The notes beneath the pieces are model-generated. The model saw only the letters and a program-made list of their open reading frames with translations, searched no databases and was not told the DNA's origin. A DNA stretch of 64,000 bases from CBDFKS01 sp965248905 (GTDB lineage: Bacteria > Chloroflexota > Dehalococcoidia > Lucifugimonadales > JAGWBF01). Both the position numbers and the translations under genes were made by a program. This document shows positions 27,416 through 35,915 of this stretch, piece after piece (within the stretch, counting starts at the first letter, position 1; the number at the start of each line of letters is the position of its first letter). The stretch covers positions 238,810 to 302,809 of the forward strand of contig CBDFKS010000003.1 in assembly GCA_965248905.1 (NCBI GenBank). Reading direction: 5' to 3'.

Positions 27416-28819
27416 CTATAAGGGTGGCCTCATGGTGTGCCAGGGTGTGTTTTGCTCGTAAGCGTGGGCCACTCTCGCCACCGTTCCCTCGTCAAAGGGC
27501 TTGCCACCAATCTGGAACCCTATGGGTAGCTTCTGAGAACTGAATCCGCAAGGCACCGTAATAGCCGGCCCTCCGGTCAGGTTAAACAAGAACGTGATGA
27601 GGTGCGACACCCTTATCGCTGCCTCTTTGCTGGTTATCGTGGCATCGTCCTGTATGGGATGTGCTGTCTCGGCCATGGTTGGCGAGACTAGCACATCATA
27701 TTTTTGTAGCGTCTCCTGCACCTGATTACTCAGCAGAGTTCTCAGCTTTTGTGCCTTGTAGTAGGCTTGGGCCGGTATGATGCTGCCACTGAGAAGTCCC
27801 ACACGGTTGGTATGGCCGTAGTCGTGCAAACGATTCCTCACCCATTCCCTGTGGTCGGAGGATGACTCTACACCCATCTGGGTCTGCATTATCAACATCC
27901 CATGCACGCTCAGGGGAAGGGAGACCTCTTCCACCGACGCTCCCAGATTTTCGAGCTCCTTTGTCGCCTTGACCACGGCCTCTCTGACCTGCGGGTCCAC
28001 GGAGTCCCCGTGAGTTAGCTCGGATATCAGGCCTACTCGGACCCCATGTATGTCTCCGGTCAGCGAATCCGTGTAATTGGGAACCGGAACATCCCAGGTG
28101 TAGGTGTCTTTGGGATCGTAGCCGGCAATGGCCCCTAAAGTAATGGCCGCATCCTCGACTGTTCTGGACATGGGACCTAGAGTGTCCAGAGACCAGGAGC
28201 CTTTCATGACTCCATAGCGGCTTACCCTACCCCAGCTGGGCTTAAAGCCGGCCAGACCACACCAGGAAGAGGGCCACCGGATGGAGCCGCCCGTGTCCTC
28301 TCCAATGGACGTGGAGGTCAGAAAGGCGGTTGTAGCTGCCGCCGAGCCGCTGCTGGAGCCGCCTGTGTACTTGTCCAGGTCCCAGGGATTCCGGGGCGTA
28401 CTGTAGCGGTGGCTGGTGCCGGTGATGGCAAACTCAGTCATGTTGGTCTTGCCTAGCAGAATGGCCCCCGCCTTTTTCAGATTGGCGATGGCGGTGGCAT
28501 CGTCTTCCGGGAAAGAATCAGCCAGAAATCGAGAGCCTCCCGTAGACCGTACATCCTTGCTCCATACCTGGTCTTTCACGGCCACGGGGATTCCATGCAT
28601 AGGTCCCAGATAGTTGCCGGCAGCGATGGCCTGCTCCGCTTCCTGAGCCGCTTGAAGGGCCGACTTGCGGCAAACAGTAAGGTAGGAATTGTACTTGAAA
28701 TCCAGGTCGTCGATACGGTCCAGATAGGCTTGAACGGCCTCTACCGGGGAGACCTCTCTCTTCTCTATGAGCCTCGAGAGCTGCGTAGCGGAGAGAAAGG
28801 GAATATCAACCTTATCCAT
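27416..28819 (-). CDS. Amidase signature-family enzyme (paralog 1)
   Basis: A 467-residue amidase. The Ser-cisSer-Lys triad is visible: K82 in VAVKDQ, the GGSSSGS loop at 153-159, and nucleophile S179 in EDTGGSIRW. The frame extends upstream to 28882, but the ATG at 28819 aligns with the paralog's start (DIPFLSATQL) and has AGGAG upstream. It starts 32 bases after paralog 2. The two are alike along their whole length and arose by duplication. Confidence 0.92.
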   Translation of the reverse strand: MDKVDIPFLSATQLSRLIEKREVSPVEAVQAYLDRIDDLDFKYNSYLTVCRKSALQAAQEAEQAIAAGNYLGPMHGIPVAVKDQVWSKDVRSTGGSRFLADSFPEDDATAIANLKKAGAILLGKTNMTEFAITGTSHRYSTPRNPWDLDKYTGGSSSGSAAATTAFLTSTSIGEDTGGSIRWPSSWCGLAGFKPSWGRVSRYGVMKGSWSLDTLGPMSRTVEDAAITLGAIAGYDPKDTYTWDVPVPNYTDSLTGDIHGVRVGLISELTHGDSVDPQVREAVVKATKELENLGASVEEVSLPLSVHGMLIMQTQMGVESSSDHREWVRNRLHDYGHTNRVGLLSGSIIPAQAYYKAQKLRTLLSNQVQETLQKYDVLVSPTMAETAHPIQDDATITSKEAAIRVSHLITFLFNLTGGPAITVPCGFSSQKLPIGFQIGGKPFDEGTVARVAHAYEQNTPWHTMRPPL

Positions 28820-28851
28820 TACGGCTCCTCTCCTGATGGGGCTTGGCCCGA

Positions 28852-30258
28852 CTATACGGTGGGCGGCCTCATGGTGTGCCATGAGGTGTTCTGCTCGTAG
28901 GCATGGGCCACCTTCAGCACTGTTTCCTCTCCTCCCGGCCGCCCTCCTATCTGGAGACCGATGGGCAGGCCTTGAGAGCTATGACCGCAAGGAACGGACA
29001 CAGCGGTGGCGCTGGCGAGGTTGAAGAGACGAGTAAGCAGGTAGGGGAGCCGAGACGCCGTCTCCTTGCTGGTGATCATCGGGTCGTCGGCTACAGGCTG
29101 AGCCGGTTTACCTGAAGTGGGTAGTACAAGGACATCGTACTTCTCGAAGGCTTCTTGCACCTGTTGCCTGATTATACTTCGCAGCTTTTCGGCCTTGTAA
29201 TAGGCTTGGGCCGGCATAATGCTGCCTACAAGTAGCCCTATGCGATTGTCATGGCCATAGTCCTGGAGGCGGTCCCTGATCCACTCCTTGTGGTTAAGGC
29301 CCGGTTGCACTCCCAGCAGTATGGACGAGGTGATGCTGGCGTAATTGACAAAGGGGAGGGAGACTTCCTCAACCGAGGCGCCCAACTCTCCAAGTACCGT
29401 GGTTGCCTTTACAACGGTCTCCCGGACCTCCGGCTCCACCAAATCACTGTTAATCATCTCGGTGATCATTCCCACACGCATGCCACTTATGTTGCCGTCC
29501 AGGGCCTTTGTGTAGTCGGGCACCGGCGTGTTCCAGGTGTAGGGATCTTTGGGATCATGGCCCGCAATCGCCCCGATGGTTATTGCGGCATCGGAGACGG
29601 TACGGGATATGGGGCCCACCGTATCCATGGACCAAACGCCCTTCATCACTCCATAGCGGCTAACCCTGCCCCAGCTTGGTCTGAGACCCACAAGGCCACA
29701 CCAGGTGGCGGGCATGCGAATAGAGCCGCCGGTGTCCTCCCCCAAGGAGGTTGCACACAAAAAGGCTGCGGTAGCCGCGCCAGATCCACTGCTGGAGCCG
29801 CCCGTGTACATATCCAGGTTCCAGGGATTGCGAGGGGTGCTGAATCTATGGGTGAACCCGGTGATGGCGAATTCTGTCACGTTGGTCTTTCCCAACATGA
29901 TGGCTCCCGCCTTTTTTAGATTTGCAACCACGGTAGAGTCATCGTCGGGGATAAAATCCATTAGGATCCGGGAGCCGCCGGTGGTCCGGACGCCTTTGCT
30001 CCATAGCTGATCCTTCACGGCCACCGGGATCCCATGCATGGGACCAAGGTAATTGCCACCGGCTATGGCTCGCTCAGCTTCCTGAGCGGCCTGGAGGGCC
30101 TGTTTGCGGGCCACGGTGAGATATGCGTTATATTTGAAATCCTGGTCGTCGATGCGGTTTAGGTAGGCTTCCGTGGCCTCAACCGGCGAGACCTCTTTTT
30201 TCTCGATGAGCTGTGAAAGCTCTGTAGCGGAAAGGAACGGGATATCTGCCTGCTTCAT
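28852..30258 (-). CDS. Amidase signature-family enzyme (paralog 2)
   Basis: A 468-residue amidase with the same motifs as its downstream paralog: K82, GGSSSGS at 153-159, S179 in EDTGGSIRM. It hydrolyses a carboxamide; GatA-like enzymes of this fold also act with a small GatC-like partner, and such a gene lies 67 bases upstream. AAAGGGGCC precedes the ATG. No GatB is present, so a role in tRNA amidation is unlikely. Confidence 0.92.
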   Translation of the reverse strand: MKQADIPFLSATELSQLIEKKEVSPVEATEAYLNRIDDQDFKYNAYLTVARKQALQAAQEAERAIAGGNYLGPMHGIPVAVKDQLWSKGVRTTGGSRILMDFIPDDDSTVVANLKKAGAIMLGKTNVTEFAITGFTHRFSTPRNPWNLDMYTGGSSSGSGAATAAFLCATSLGEDTGGSIRMPATWCGLVGLRPSWGRVSRYGVMKGVWSMDTVGPISRTVSDAAITIGAIAGHDPKDPYTWNTPVPDYTKALDGNISGMRVGMITEMINSDLVEPEVRETVVKATTVLGELGASVEEVSLPFVNYASITSSILLGVQPGLNHKEWIRDRLQDYGHDNRIGLLVGSIMPAQAYYKAEKLRSIIRQQVQEAFEKYDVLVLPTSGKPAQPVADDPMITSKETASRLPYLLTRLFNLASATAVSVPCGHSSQGLPIGLQIGGRPGGEETVLKVAHAYEQNTSWHTMRPPTV

Positions 30259-30325
30259 GTCGGCCCCTTTCTTGAGCCCAAAGTTGATGTGGTTGGCAAC
30301 GTTATTTTAGCCTGGAGGGGCCGGC

Positions 30326-30508
30326 TTACTTGGGTGGAATAATGATGGGCAGGGGTTCCACGTTCTCCAGGCCGGGCGGGTTGATCTGGTCTAGCGCCTC
30401 CAGAATCGCATTAATACTGTAGGTCACTTCCGTTAGCTCAGGGTCCTCTATCTCCAGACCAACGGCGTGGCCCATCGCCTTTACTTCGTTTTTGGTAAGG
30501 TCAGCCAT
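30326..30508 (-). CDS. GatC-like small subunit (AtzG-type)
   Basis: A 60-residue protein resembling the GatC subunit of tRNA amidotransferase: helix pair VGLEIEDPELTEVTYSINAI, then LEALDQINPPGLENVEPLP. GatC and AtzG wrap around and stabilise amidase-family partners, so this may be an accessory subunit of the two amidases downstream. It is the first gene of the operon, and AAGGAG precedes its ATG. It is shorter than GatC (about 95), lacking part of the N- and C-termini. Confidence 0.75.
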   Translation of the reverse strand: MADLTKNEVKAMGHAVGLEIEDPELTEVTYSINAILEALDQINPPGLENVEPLPIIIPPK

Positions 30509-30583
30509 AGCGGTCTCCTTCTCAGATAAAATGAGGGTTCCAAGGCGGTACTATATGCCTTTACAGGACTCAGTTCGCGGGAT

Positions 30584-30618
30584 AGGAGCATTATAAGCAC
30601 GCTCCTTAGCGCAGTCAA
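30584..30618 (-). promoter_or_regulatory. Consensus promoter with operator-like palindrome for the amidase operon
   Basis: On the minus strand TTGACT (30618-30613), 17 bases, then a perfect TATAAT (30595-30590). An inverted repeat AGGAGC (30584-30589) / GCTCCT (30601-30606) flanks the -10 box with an 11-base spacer, as a repressor operator would. Transcription would start near 30583, about 75 bases before the GatC-like ATG. Confidence 0.75.
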
Positions 30619-30662
30619 CAGCAATGTGTAGAGGTAACAGGGTCTTTTAATTCTCGCCTACT

Positions 30663-30736
30663 GTCATCGCGAGTGAAGCGAAGCAATCTCTTCTTGCACG
30701 GGGAGATTGCTTCAGGGCTTTGCCCTTCGCAATAAC
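30663..30736. repeat. Palindromic intergenic repeat
   Basis: GTCATCGCGAG...GAAGCAATCTC on the left is inverted as GAGATTGCTTC...CGCAATAAC on the right. It resembles a widespread GTCATTGCGAG-type dispersed repeat. It sits in the gap 30509-30903 between the amidase-operon promoter and the cNMP gene promoter. Confidence 0.6.
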
Positions 30737-30793
30737 AATTAGAAGATCTTGGTCGAGGTAAGGTTAGATAGCGGCTTTACAAGCTATTGGAAC

Positions 30794-30821
30794 TTGTGAA
30801 ATAATATAAATGTGATATAAA
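30794..30821 (+). promoter_or_regulatory. Probable promoter of the cNMP-domain gene
   Basis: TTGTGA and TATAAA are 16 bases apart in an AT-rich patch, about 80 bases before the ATG at 30904. Confidence 0.45.
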
Positions 30822-30903
30822 TATGAGTTAGGTTTGCATTCGGTGTAATACATCCCAAGTAAGACACCAGTCATCAAGCCTGACTTCAGAAGGAAACCAC
30901 TAT

Positions 30904-31383
30904 ATGACCATGTCGAGTTCATTGCAGCATCCCAATGAGGGCCTATCGGATTACCGACCTGGGTTCCTCGCCGGTCTAACCGAAAACAACTTGAACAAGA
31001 TATACTCCTACGGGGACGTACAACAGTTCAATGCCGGCGATGTGGCGATCGATGAAGGCGATTTGGACTACCTGCTATACATCTTGGTCAAGGGAGAGGC
31101 CGAAGTATCATTCGCTACCAGCGAAGGGTGGATTAAAGCAGCTAAGCTGGTCTCAAGAAGCGTGTTTGGAGAGCTGACCTTTTTCGATCACCTACCTCGG
31201 TCCGCACGAGTATCAGCTACCACCAATTGCACTGTTATCAAAATCAGCGAGGAAGCTTTTCAGCGTCTACGGCGAGACGACCCTGACTTGGCCTTGAGTT
31301 TCATATTGGGAGTATGCAAAACCCTGAGCCTCAGAGTGCGCCGCATGAACGGATTCGTACAATCCCTGGCCATGCGAATCTAA
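30904..31383 (+). CDS. Stand-alone cyclic nucleotide-binding domain protein
   Basis: A 159-residue protein with one CAP_ED beta-roll (about residues 22-135) and no helix-turn-helix. The phosphate-binding cassette is recognisable as VFGELTFFDHLPRSARVSA, with the Gly-Glu and Arg positions kept. The last helices are amphipathic. It may act as a cAMP- or c-di-GMP-responsive partner of another protein, or bind no ligand. AGAAGGAAA precedes the ATG. Confidence 0.82.
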   Translation: MTMSSSLQHPNEGLSDYRPGFLAGLTENNLNKIYSYGDVQQFNAGDVAIDEGDLDYLLYILVKGEAEVSFATSEGWIKAAKLVSRSVFGELTFFDHLPRSARVSATTNCTVIKISEEAFQRLRRDDPDLALSFILGVCKTLSLRVRRMNGFVQSLAMRI

Positions 31384-31600
31384 AACTGCCATCTAACCGT
31401 GACCCGGGCACTGGTGCCGCCTCCGAAATCCAGGTCCGCCAACTCCACTCCTTTACAATCTCTGAAAATGTCATTTACGTATCGCGCCGCCGGGTAATTG
31501 CCTAACGGCGCTATTTTATTGGCGACAATGTCAACCTTTCTCAACAGCCCTAAACCTCATTAACCTAATCGTAATTTACTGTTCACCAGGATACGTCCGC

Positions 31601-31646
31601 TTGAAAGAGGGACTGTCAGAGGGTATGCTGCTGATCATACGGATCA
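31601..31646 (+). promoter_or_regulatory. Probable promoter plus palindrome before the third amidase
   Basis: TTGAAA (31601-31606), 17 bases, TATGCT (31624-31629). Just downstream lies the perfect inverted repeat TGATC-ATACG-GATCA (31632-31646), placed where a repressor would block transcription. The rest of 31384-31690 shows nothing I recognise. Confidence 0.5.
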
Positions 31647-31690
31647 ATAATGAAGTATTAATTTCGCCAAATATCCATTAGGAGGACCGC

Positions 31691-33130
31691 ATGATGGACA
31701 AGAGTTCGTTAGCCTTCACTCCCGGCTACGAGCTAGCCCGCATGATAAAGACAAAAGAGCTGTCTCCCGTTGAGTTGGTGGACCACTTATTAGGTCGAAT
31801 CAGCTCCCTCAATCCCATCCTGAAAGCTTACATCACCGTGGCTGACGACTATGCCCAAAAGGCCGCTCGAGATGCAGCAGCGGCTGTGATGCGAGGGGAT
31901 GAGCTACCGCCTCTCCACGGGATTCCCCTGGCTGTCAAAGACACTCTGTTCACCAAGGGCATAAGGACAACGGGAGGGTCTCTAGTACACAAAGATTACG
32001 TGCCCGAGTACGATTCCGGAGTCGTGGAGCGTCTGCGTAATGACGGTTGCATAGTGCTAGGCAAGACCAACACCCCGGAGTTTGCCATGGGTGGAGGATT
32101 GAGCTACAACCGGATAATGGAGGATGACACCCATAACCCCTGGGACCTAGAGCGGACTGCCGGGGCCTCAAGCGGCGGCTCGGCTGCGGCCGTTGTGGCT
32201 GGCCTTGCTCCCGTGGCTATCGGCAGCGACGCCGGAGGTTCAATCCGGATGCCCTGTGGCTGGAGCGGGGTGTACGGCTTCAAACCGACCATTGGACTGC
32301 TGTCAGGCTATGGCGGTTTTGCCCACAACGAGTCTGTGCCGCTGTTCAACGGGATGGGCCCCCTCACCCGCACCGTCCGCGACGCGGCCATGATGTTGCA
32401 GGTGATGGCCGGCTATGACCATCGAGACCCATTCTCTTCCAGGGGAGAGCCACCAGACCTTGTGAGCCATCTAAGTGACGGCATATCCGGCCTCAAGGTC
32501 GCCTGGAGCCCGGACATGGGATATGCACGAGTCGACCCCGAAATACGCACGATAGCCGAGTCGGCTGCCCGTCTCTTCGAGTCACTCGATTGCCGGGTCG
32601 AGGATGCTACTCCCCAGGTAGACGACATCGCCGGGCCGTTCAAAATAATCGGCGCTACGGACCTGTATGCGGGGCATGGGAAAGACTTGGACAGCCATCC
32701 TGAAGAGTTCACTCCGGTTTTGAGGGCCATTATGGAGGGTGGCAAAGCCACCAGCGCGCCGGAATATGCGCGTGCGCTGTGGACGATCTACCGGATTCGT
32801 TCACAAATGGCTGATTTCTTTGAAACCTACGACCTTCTCGTTACACCCACATCCTGCATAAAGCCGTTCAACATCCAGGAGTTGCTTAAGGACTACGACA
32901 CGCCCAAAAATGACATGGATGACATGATCGCCTTCACCGTCTTTTCCAACGTTAGCGGCGGGCCATCTGCTTCCATACCCTGTGGCTTCACCTCCGACGG
33001 ATTACCCGTCGGCCTGCTGATCAACGGCAGGCCAGGAGAGGATGCCATGGTACTGCGAGCCTCCGCCGCCCTGGAAGCGGCGCTCCCCTGGGCTGATAAG
33101 GTGCCAGCGTCGGCACGGGTGAAGAACTAG
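31691..33130 (+). CDS. Amidase signature-family enzyme (third, divergent)
   Basis: A 479-residue amidase from another branch than the pair at 27-30 kb. The Lys (K83 in AVKDTLF), the ASSGGSAAA loop and nucleophile loop SDAGGSIRMP are intact. AGGAGG lies seven bases before the ATG. The C-terminal part (SASIPCGFTSDGLPVGLLI) is typical. The amide substrate is unknown. It converges on the beta-helix protein gene. Confidence 0.92.
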   Translation: MMDKSSLAFTPGYELARMIKTKELSPVELVDHLLGRISSLNPILKAYITVADDYAQKAARDAAAAVMRGDELPPLHGIPLAVKDTLFTKGIRTTGGSLVHKDYVPEYDSGVVERLRNDGCIVLGKTNTPEFAMGGGLSYNRIMEDDTHNPWDLERTAGASSGGSAAAVVAGLAPVAIGSDAGGSIRMPCGWSGVYGFKPTIGLLSGYGGFAHNESVPLFNGMGPLTRTVRDAAMMLQVMAGYDHRDPFSSRGEPPDLVSHLSDGISGLKVAWSPDMGYARVDPEIRTIAESAARLFESLDCRVEDATPQVDDIAGPFKIIGATDLYAGHGKDLDSHPEEFTPVLRAIMEGGKATSAPEYARALWTIYRIRSQMADFFETYDLLVTPTSCIKPFNIQELLKDYDTPKNDMDDMIAFTVFSNVSGGPSASIPCGFTSDGLPVGLLINGRPGEDAMVLRASAALEAALPWADKVPASARVKN

Positions 33131-33191
33131 GCCAGGCAGCAGACATAGAGGAGTGTGGATAGATCGGCTCGGTTAGCCATGGTCATGCAGG

Positions 33192-34778
33192 CTAAGGGAC
33201 CACACCTCTTATCTTCGGCTCTATAGTCTCCACATCCACGCTGGCGCCCACACCATCGCCCGCCTTGGTTTGAGTGCGGGTCGTGTATACCGCCACCACG
33301 TCCAGCTCCCGGTCGGATCTGATGACCAGGAATCCCTTGCCACCTGGTACCTTGGCTCCGTCTGGCAAGCCGAAATCGTCTCTGAGGTGGGGACAGTCAA
33401 TGTCGAATGCCGCCCACGGGGCCAACGTCTCCGATATCCGGTCTCCTGTTATCTGTGATTTACCTTGGGGTGGTGACAGAGTTAACCACTTCTCGATGTT
33501 TGCCGACTGGTCCCATGGGTTGTGTACGTTGACGGCCGTCCTGTACTTGCCTGGCATCAATGCCGGGCTGGCGGGGCCCAGGTGTGGGACGCACACAATC
33601 TTGGAGGAATAGACGAAATAGTCCGAAGGCTCCAGCTCGTAGGCGCCGATATCGCAGGCCGGACCCTGGGGCCGTGCCACCCCTCGCTGGTCGCCGGTGA
33701 TGGGGTTACCCACTTTGTCAACGCAGTCCGCTACTGGAATAGCGTCAACGGCCGGGCTCCAGGGCAGAAGCGCATGGGTCTCGGTGGGGCCGCCGTTGTC
33801 CTGGAGGGGGCCCAGCTTGGGGTCGGTGTTGGGAAGGTCGCCTGAAGCCACACTCAGGGAGCAAGTGCCATCGCTGTCCAGATTGTGCCCAAGGGAAGTG
33901 ATGGGAATCCCACCACAGTCGGAGCCTGAGTTTTTGGCGATAATGGTGTTGGTGATTTTAAACGTACTTTCGTGAAAGATTCCGCCATTAGAGTTGTTAC
34001 TGACAGTACCGTTAGTAATAGTTACGGCACCAGATACGTGGTTAAAAATTCCACCTCCCCTGCTGATACCTGTGTTGCCGCTGATGGTGCTGTTTTTAAC
34101 GTTCAGTACACCGTCGTTCTTTATTCCGCCGCCCAAGTTCAAGATTGATGAGTTGTTACTAACGGTGCTATCAGAAAGAGTGATAGTGCCAGAACTCAGG
34201 TTTTCTACACCACCCCCGCCGTTGACCCCGGTGTTACCCTCGATAGTGTCGTTGGTCAAGGTCAGTGTGCCGCTGTTGAGGATGCCACCACCGTTGCCGG
34301 CGACGTTTGAGCCGCTGGACTTGCCGTGGCGGATGGTCACGCCGGAGATGGTAACGTTGCCGCCGGTAATGTTGAAGACCCGGGAGGTAGCGACGCCGGG
34401 GTCATTGGGCGCCAGGACGGGGTTGACCGCGGCCGCTTGGATGATGGTGGTCTTCGCCCCCGCGCCCCTTAGGGTTAGGTCCTTGCCGATGGCTAGCTCA
34501 ACGCCGGAGGTCAGGGTGTAGACCCCGGCGAGAATGTCGATGGTATCGCCGGGGCTGGCTACCACTATAGCCCCCCGCAGGGAGCAGAGTGTGCCACAGT
34601 TGATGTTGTCGGCGGTTGTCGTAACGGTGAGGGTGGCGGCATTCGGCGCTCTACCAGGTTGTGCCTGGGCTGGCCAAATGGTGCCGATGGCGAGTAAAGC
34701 CCCCAGCAGCGCTAGCACTAGACCCATCGAAACCAAAGCAACCAGAAGCGACCTTTTTGTAATAGCTACCATTACCAC
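33192..34778 (-). CDS. Secreted right-handed beta-helix protein
   Basis: A 528-residue exported protein. A signal peptide (hydrophobic about 8-34, cleavage near AQA-QP) is followed by a CSLREA-like motif (CGTLCSLRGAI). Parallel beta-helix rungs rich in Asn, Ser, Thr and Gly run from about residue 90 to 300, with repeats of the pattern GGGIxNxGTLTLTNxTIxGN. A choice-of-anchor-like segment (GDQRGVARPQGPACDIGAYE) and a beta-rich C-terminal domain follow. It probably binds or cleaves polysaccharide or acts as a surface adhesin; no catalytic residues can be named. Confidence 0.82.
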   Translation of the reverse strand: MVMVAITKRSLLVALVSMGLVLALLGALLAIGTIWPAQAQPGRAPNAATLTVTTTADNINCGTLCSLRGAIVVASPGDTIDILAGVYTLTSGVELAIGKDLTLRGAGAKTTIIQAAAVNPVLAPNDPGVATSRVFNITGGNVTISGVTIRHGKSSGSNVAGNGGGILNSGTLTLTNDTIEGNTGVNGGGGVENLSSGTITLSDSTVSNNSSILNLGGGIKNDGVLNVKNSTISGNTGISRGGGIFNHVSGAVTITNGTVSNNSNGGIFHESTFKITNTIIAKNSGSDCGGIPITSLGHNLDSDGTCSLSVASGDLPNTDPKLGPLQDNGGPTETHALLPWSPAVDAIPVADCVDKVGNPITGDQRGVARPQGPACDIGAYELEPSDYFVYSSKIVCVPHLGPASPALMPGKYRTAVNVHNPWDQSANIEKWLTLSPPQGKSQITGDRISETLAPWAAFDIDCPHLRDDFGLPDGAKVPGGKGFLVIRSDRELDVVAVYTTRTQTKAGDGVGASVDVETIEPKIRGVVP

Positions 34779-34838
34779 TCAATTATAAGCCGACCTGTCA
34801 AATCCATCTTTGTGCAATATTTCGATAAGGTATCCGGC

Positions 34839-35702
34839 CTAGGGCGCCACCCGCGCCTCAGAAACCCCGTACTTGCGCTCCATTTCGTAGATGTCGTCCA
34901 GGCCCAGCAGTTTGGCGTAGTCCCACCGTGTTTCGAAGCGGTCCATGTCTATCTGACCGGTGGACTTTAGACGCTCCAGGGAGTCCTTGACGGCCATATA
35001 TACCTTCCATATGGTGGCGCCGCAGATCATGATCTTGTAGCCCAGCTTGGCTACATCTTGAGTGGGCAGCAGGTCTCCGTTGTACAAGCGGGGGAGTTCC
35101 TTGAGGTCGGTGGCGTAACGGTGCAGATCGTCTTCGGTCTTGATGCCATCTACGAAGACCATGTCCGCTCCGGCCTGCACATAAGCTTTGCACCTTGCCA
35201 CAGTATCCTCCCAGCCGGTGACGGCGTAGGCGTCGCAACGGGCAATGATGGTAAAATCGGGGTCTCTACGCGCATCCAATGCCGCGCGAATCTTCTGCAC
35301 CATCTCCTGTTGGGGTATGACCTCTTTGCCGCTGAAGAAGCCACACTTCTTCGGAGATACCTGGTCTTCGATGTGGATGGCCGCCACTCCCGCGTCCTCG
35401 TAGTCCTGCACCGTGCGCCGCACGTTGATTGGGTTGCCGTAGCCGGTATCCGCATCGCACACCACGGGAACGGACACGGCTCTGGCAACGTATCGGGCAT
35501 TCTGTACCATCTCAGTTTGAGTGATGAGCCCCACGTCGGGGAATCCTCGCTCGGCGGCAGTGCCAGACCCGGTCATGTACACCGCCTCGAACCCCGTGGC
35601 CTCGGCGATCTTCGCGTGGAAGGCGTTCAACACAAAGGGAGCTACTACCATCTCTCCCGAGTTGATCATCTGTCTGAGTCGAGCCGTAGTTTTCATTTCC
35701 AT
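34839..35702 (-). CDS. Isocitrate lyase/PEP mutase-family enzyme
   Basis: A 287-residue TIM-barrel C-C lyase. The metal-binding DADTGYG (83-89) and active-site loop PKKCGFFSG with C120 are present, matching methylisocitrate lyases and oxaloacetate decarboxylases. AGGAG lies upstream of the ATG. Candidate reactions are cleavage of 2-methylisocitrate or of a related 2-hydroxy acid; no propionate genes are adjacent to decide. Confidence 0.88.
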   Translation of the reverse strand: MEMKTTARLRQMINSGEMVVAPFVLNAFHAKIAEATGFEAVYMTGSGTAAERGFPDVGLITQTEMVQNARYVARAVSVPVVCDADTGYGNPINVRRTVQDYEDAGVAAIHIEDQVSPKKCGFFSGKEVIPQQEMVQKIRAALDARRDPDFTIIARCDAYAVTGWEDTVARCKAYVQAGADMVFVDGIKTEDDLHRYATDLKELPRLYNGDLLPTQDVAKLGYKIMICGATIWKVYMAVKDSLERLKSTGQIDMDRFETRWDYAKLLGLDDIYEMERKYGVSEARVAP

Positions 35703-35915
35703 CTCCTTTGAGTCTAATCCTAACGAGCATTATAACGAGCATTATCATGATAAATACTGTCGAGCTTGACTGGGCTGAGATGCATCACTACAATTCTCAC
35801 CGTCAAGGGTTAGCTTACACTCTTTGATAGCGACCATCAAACTCGCTCACCCGGATTCGGTCCCCTGCCTGCCGGAACCACATAAACATTCACATTTCGT
35901 TGGAAGGAGACTCTC

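Noticed and set aside
28820..28882. N-terminal extension of amidase paralog 1
   Set aside because: It overlaps the end of paralog 2; the ATG at 28819 has a ribosome site and matches the paralog's N-terminus.
28852..30508. GatCAB tRNA amidotransferase
   Set aside because: There is no GatB, and two GatA-like paralogs plus hydantoinase in the same run point to catabolic amidases.
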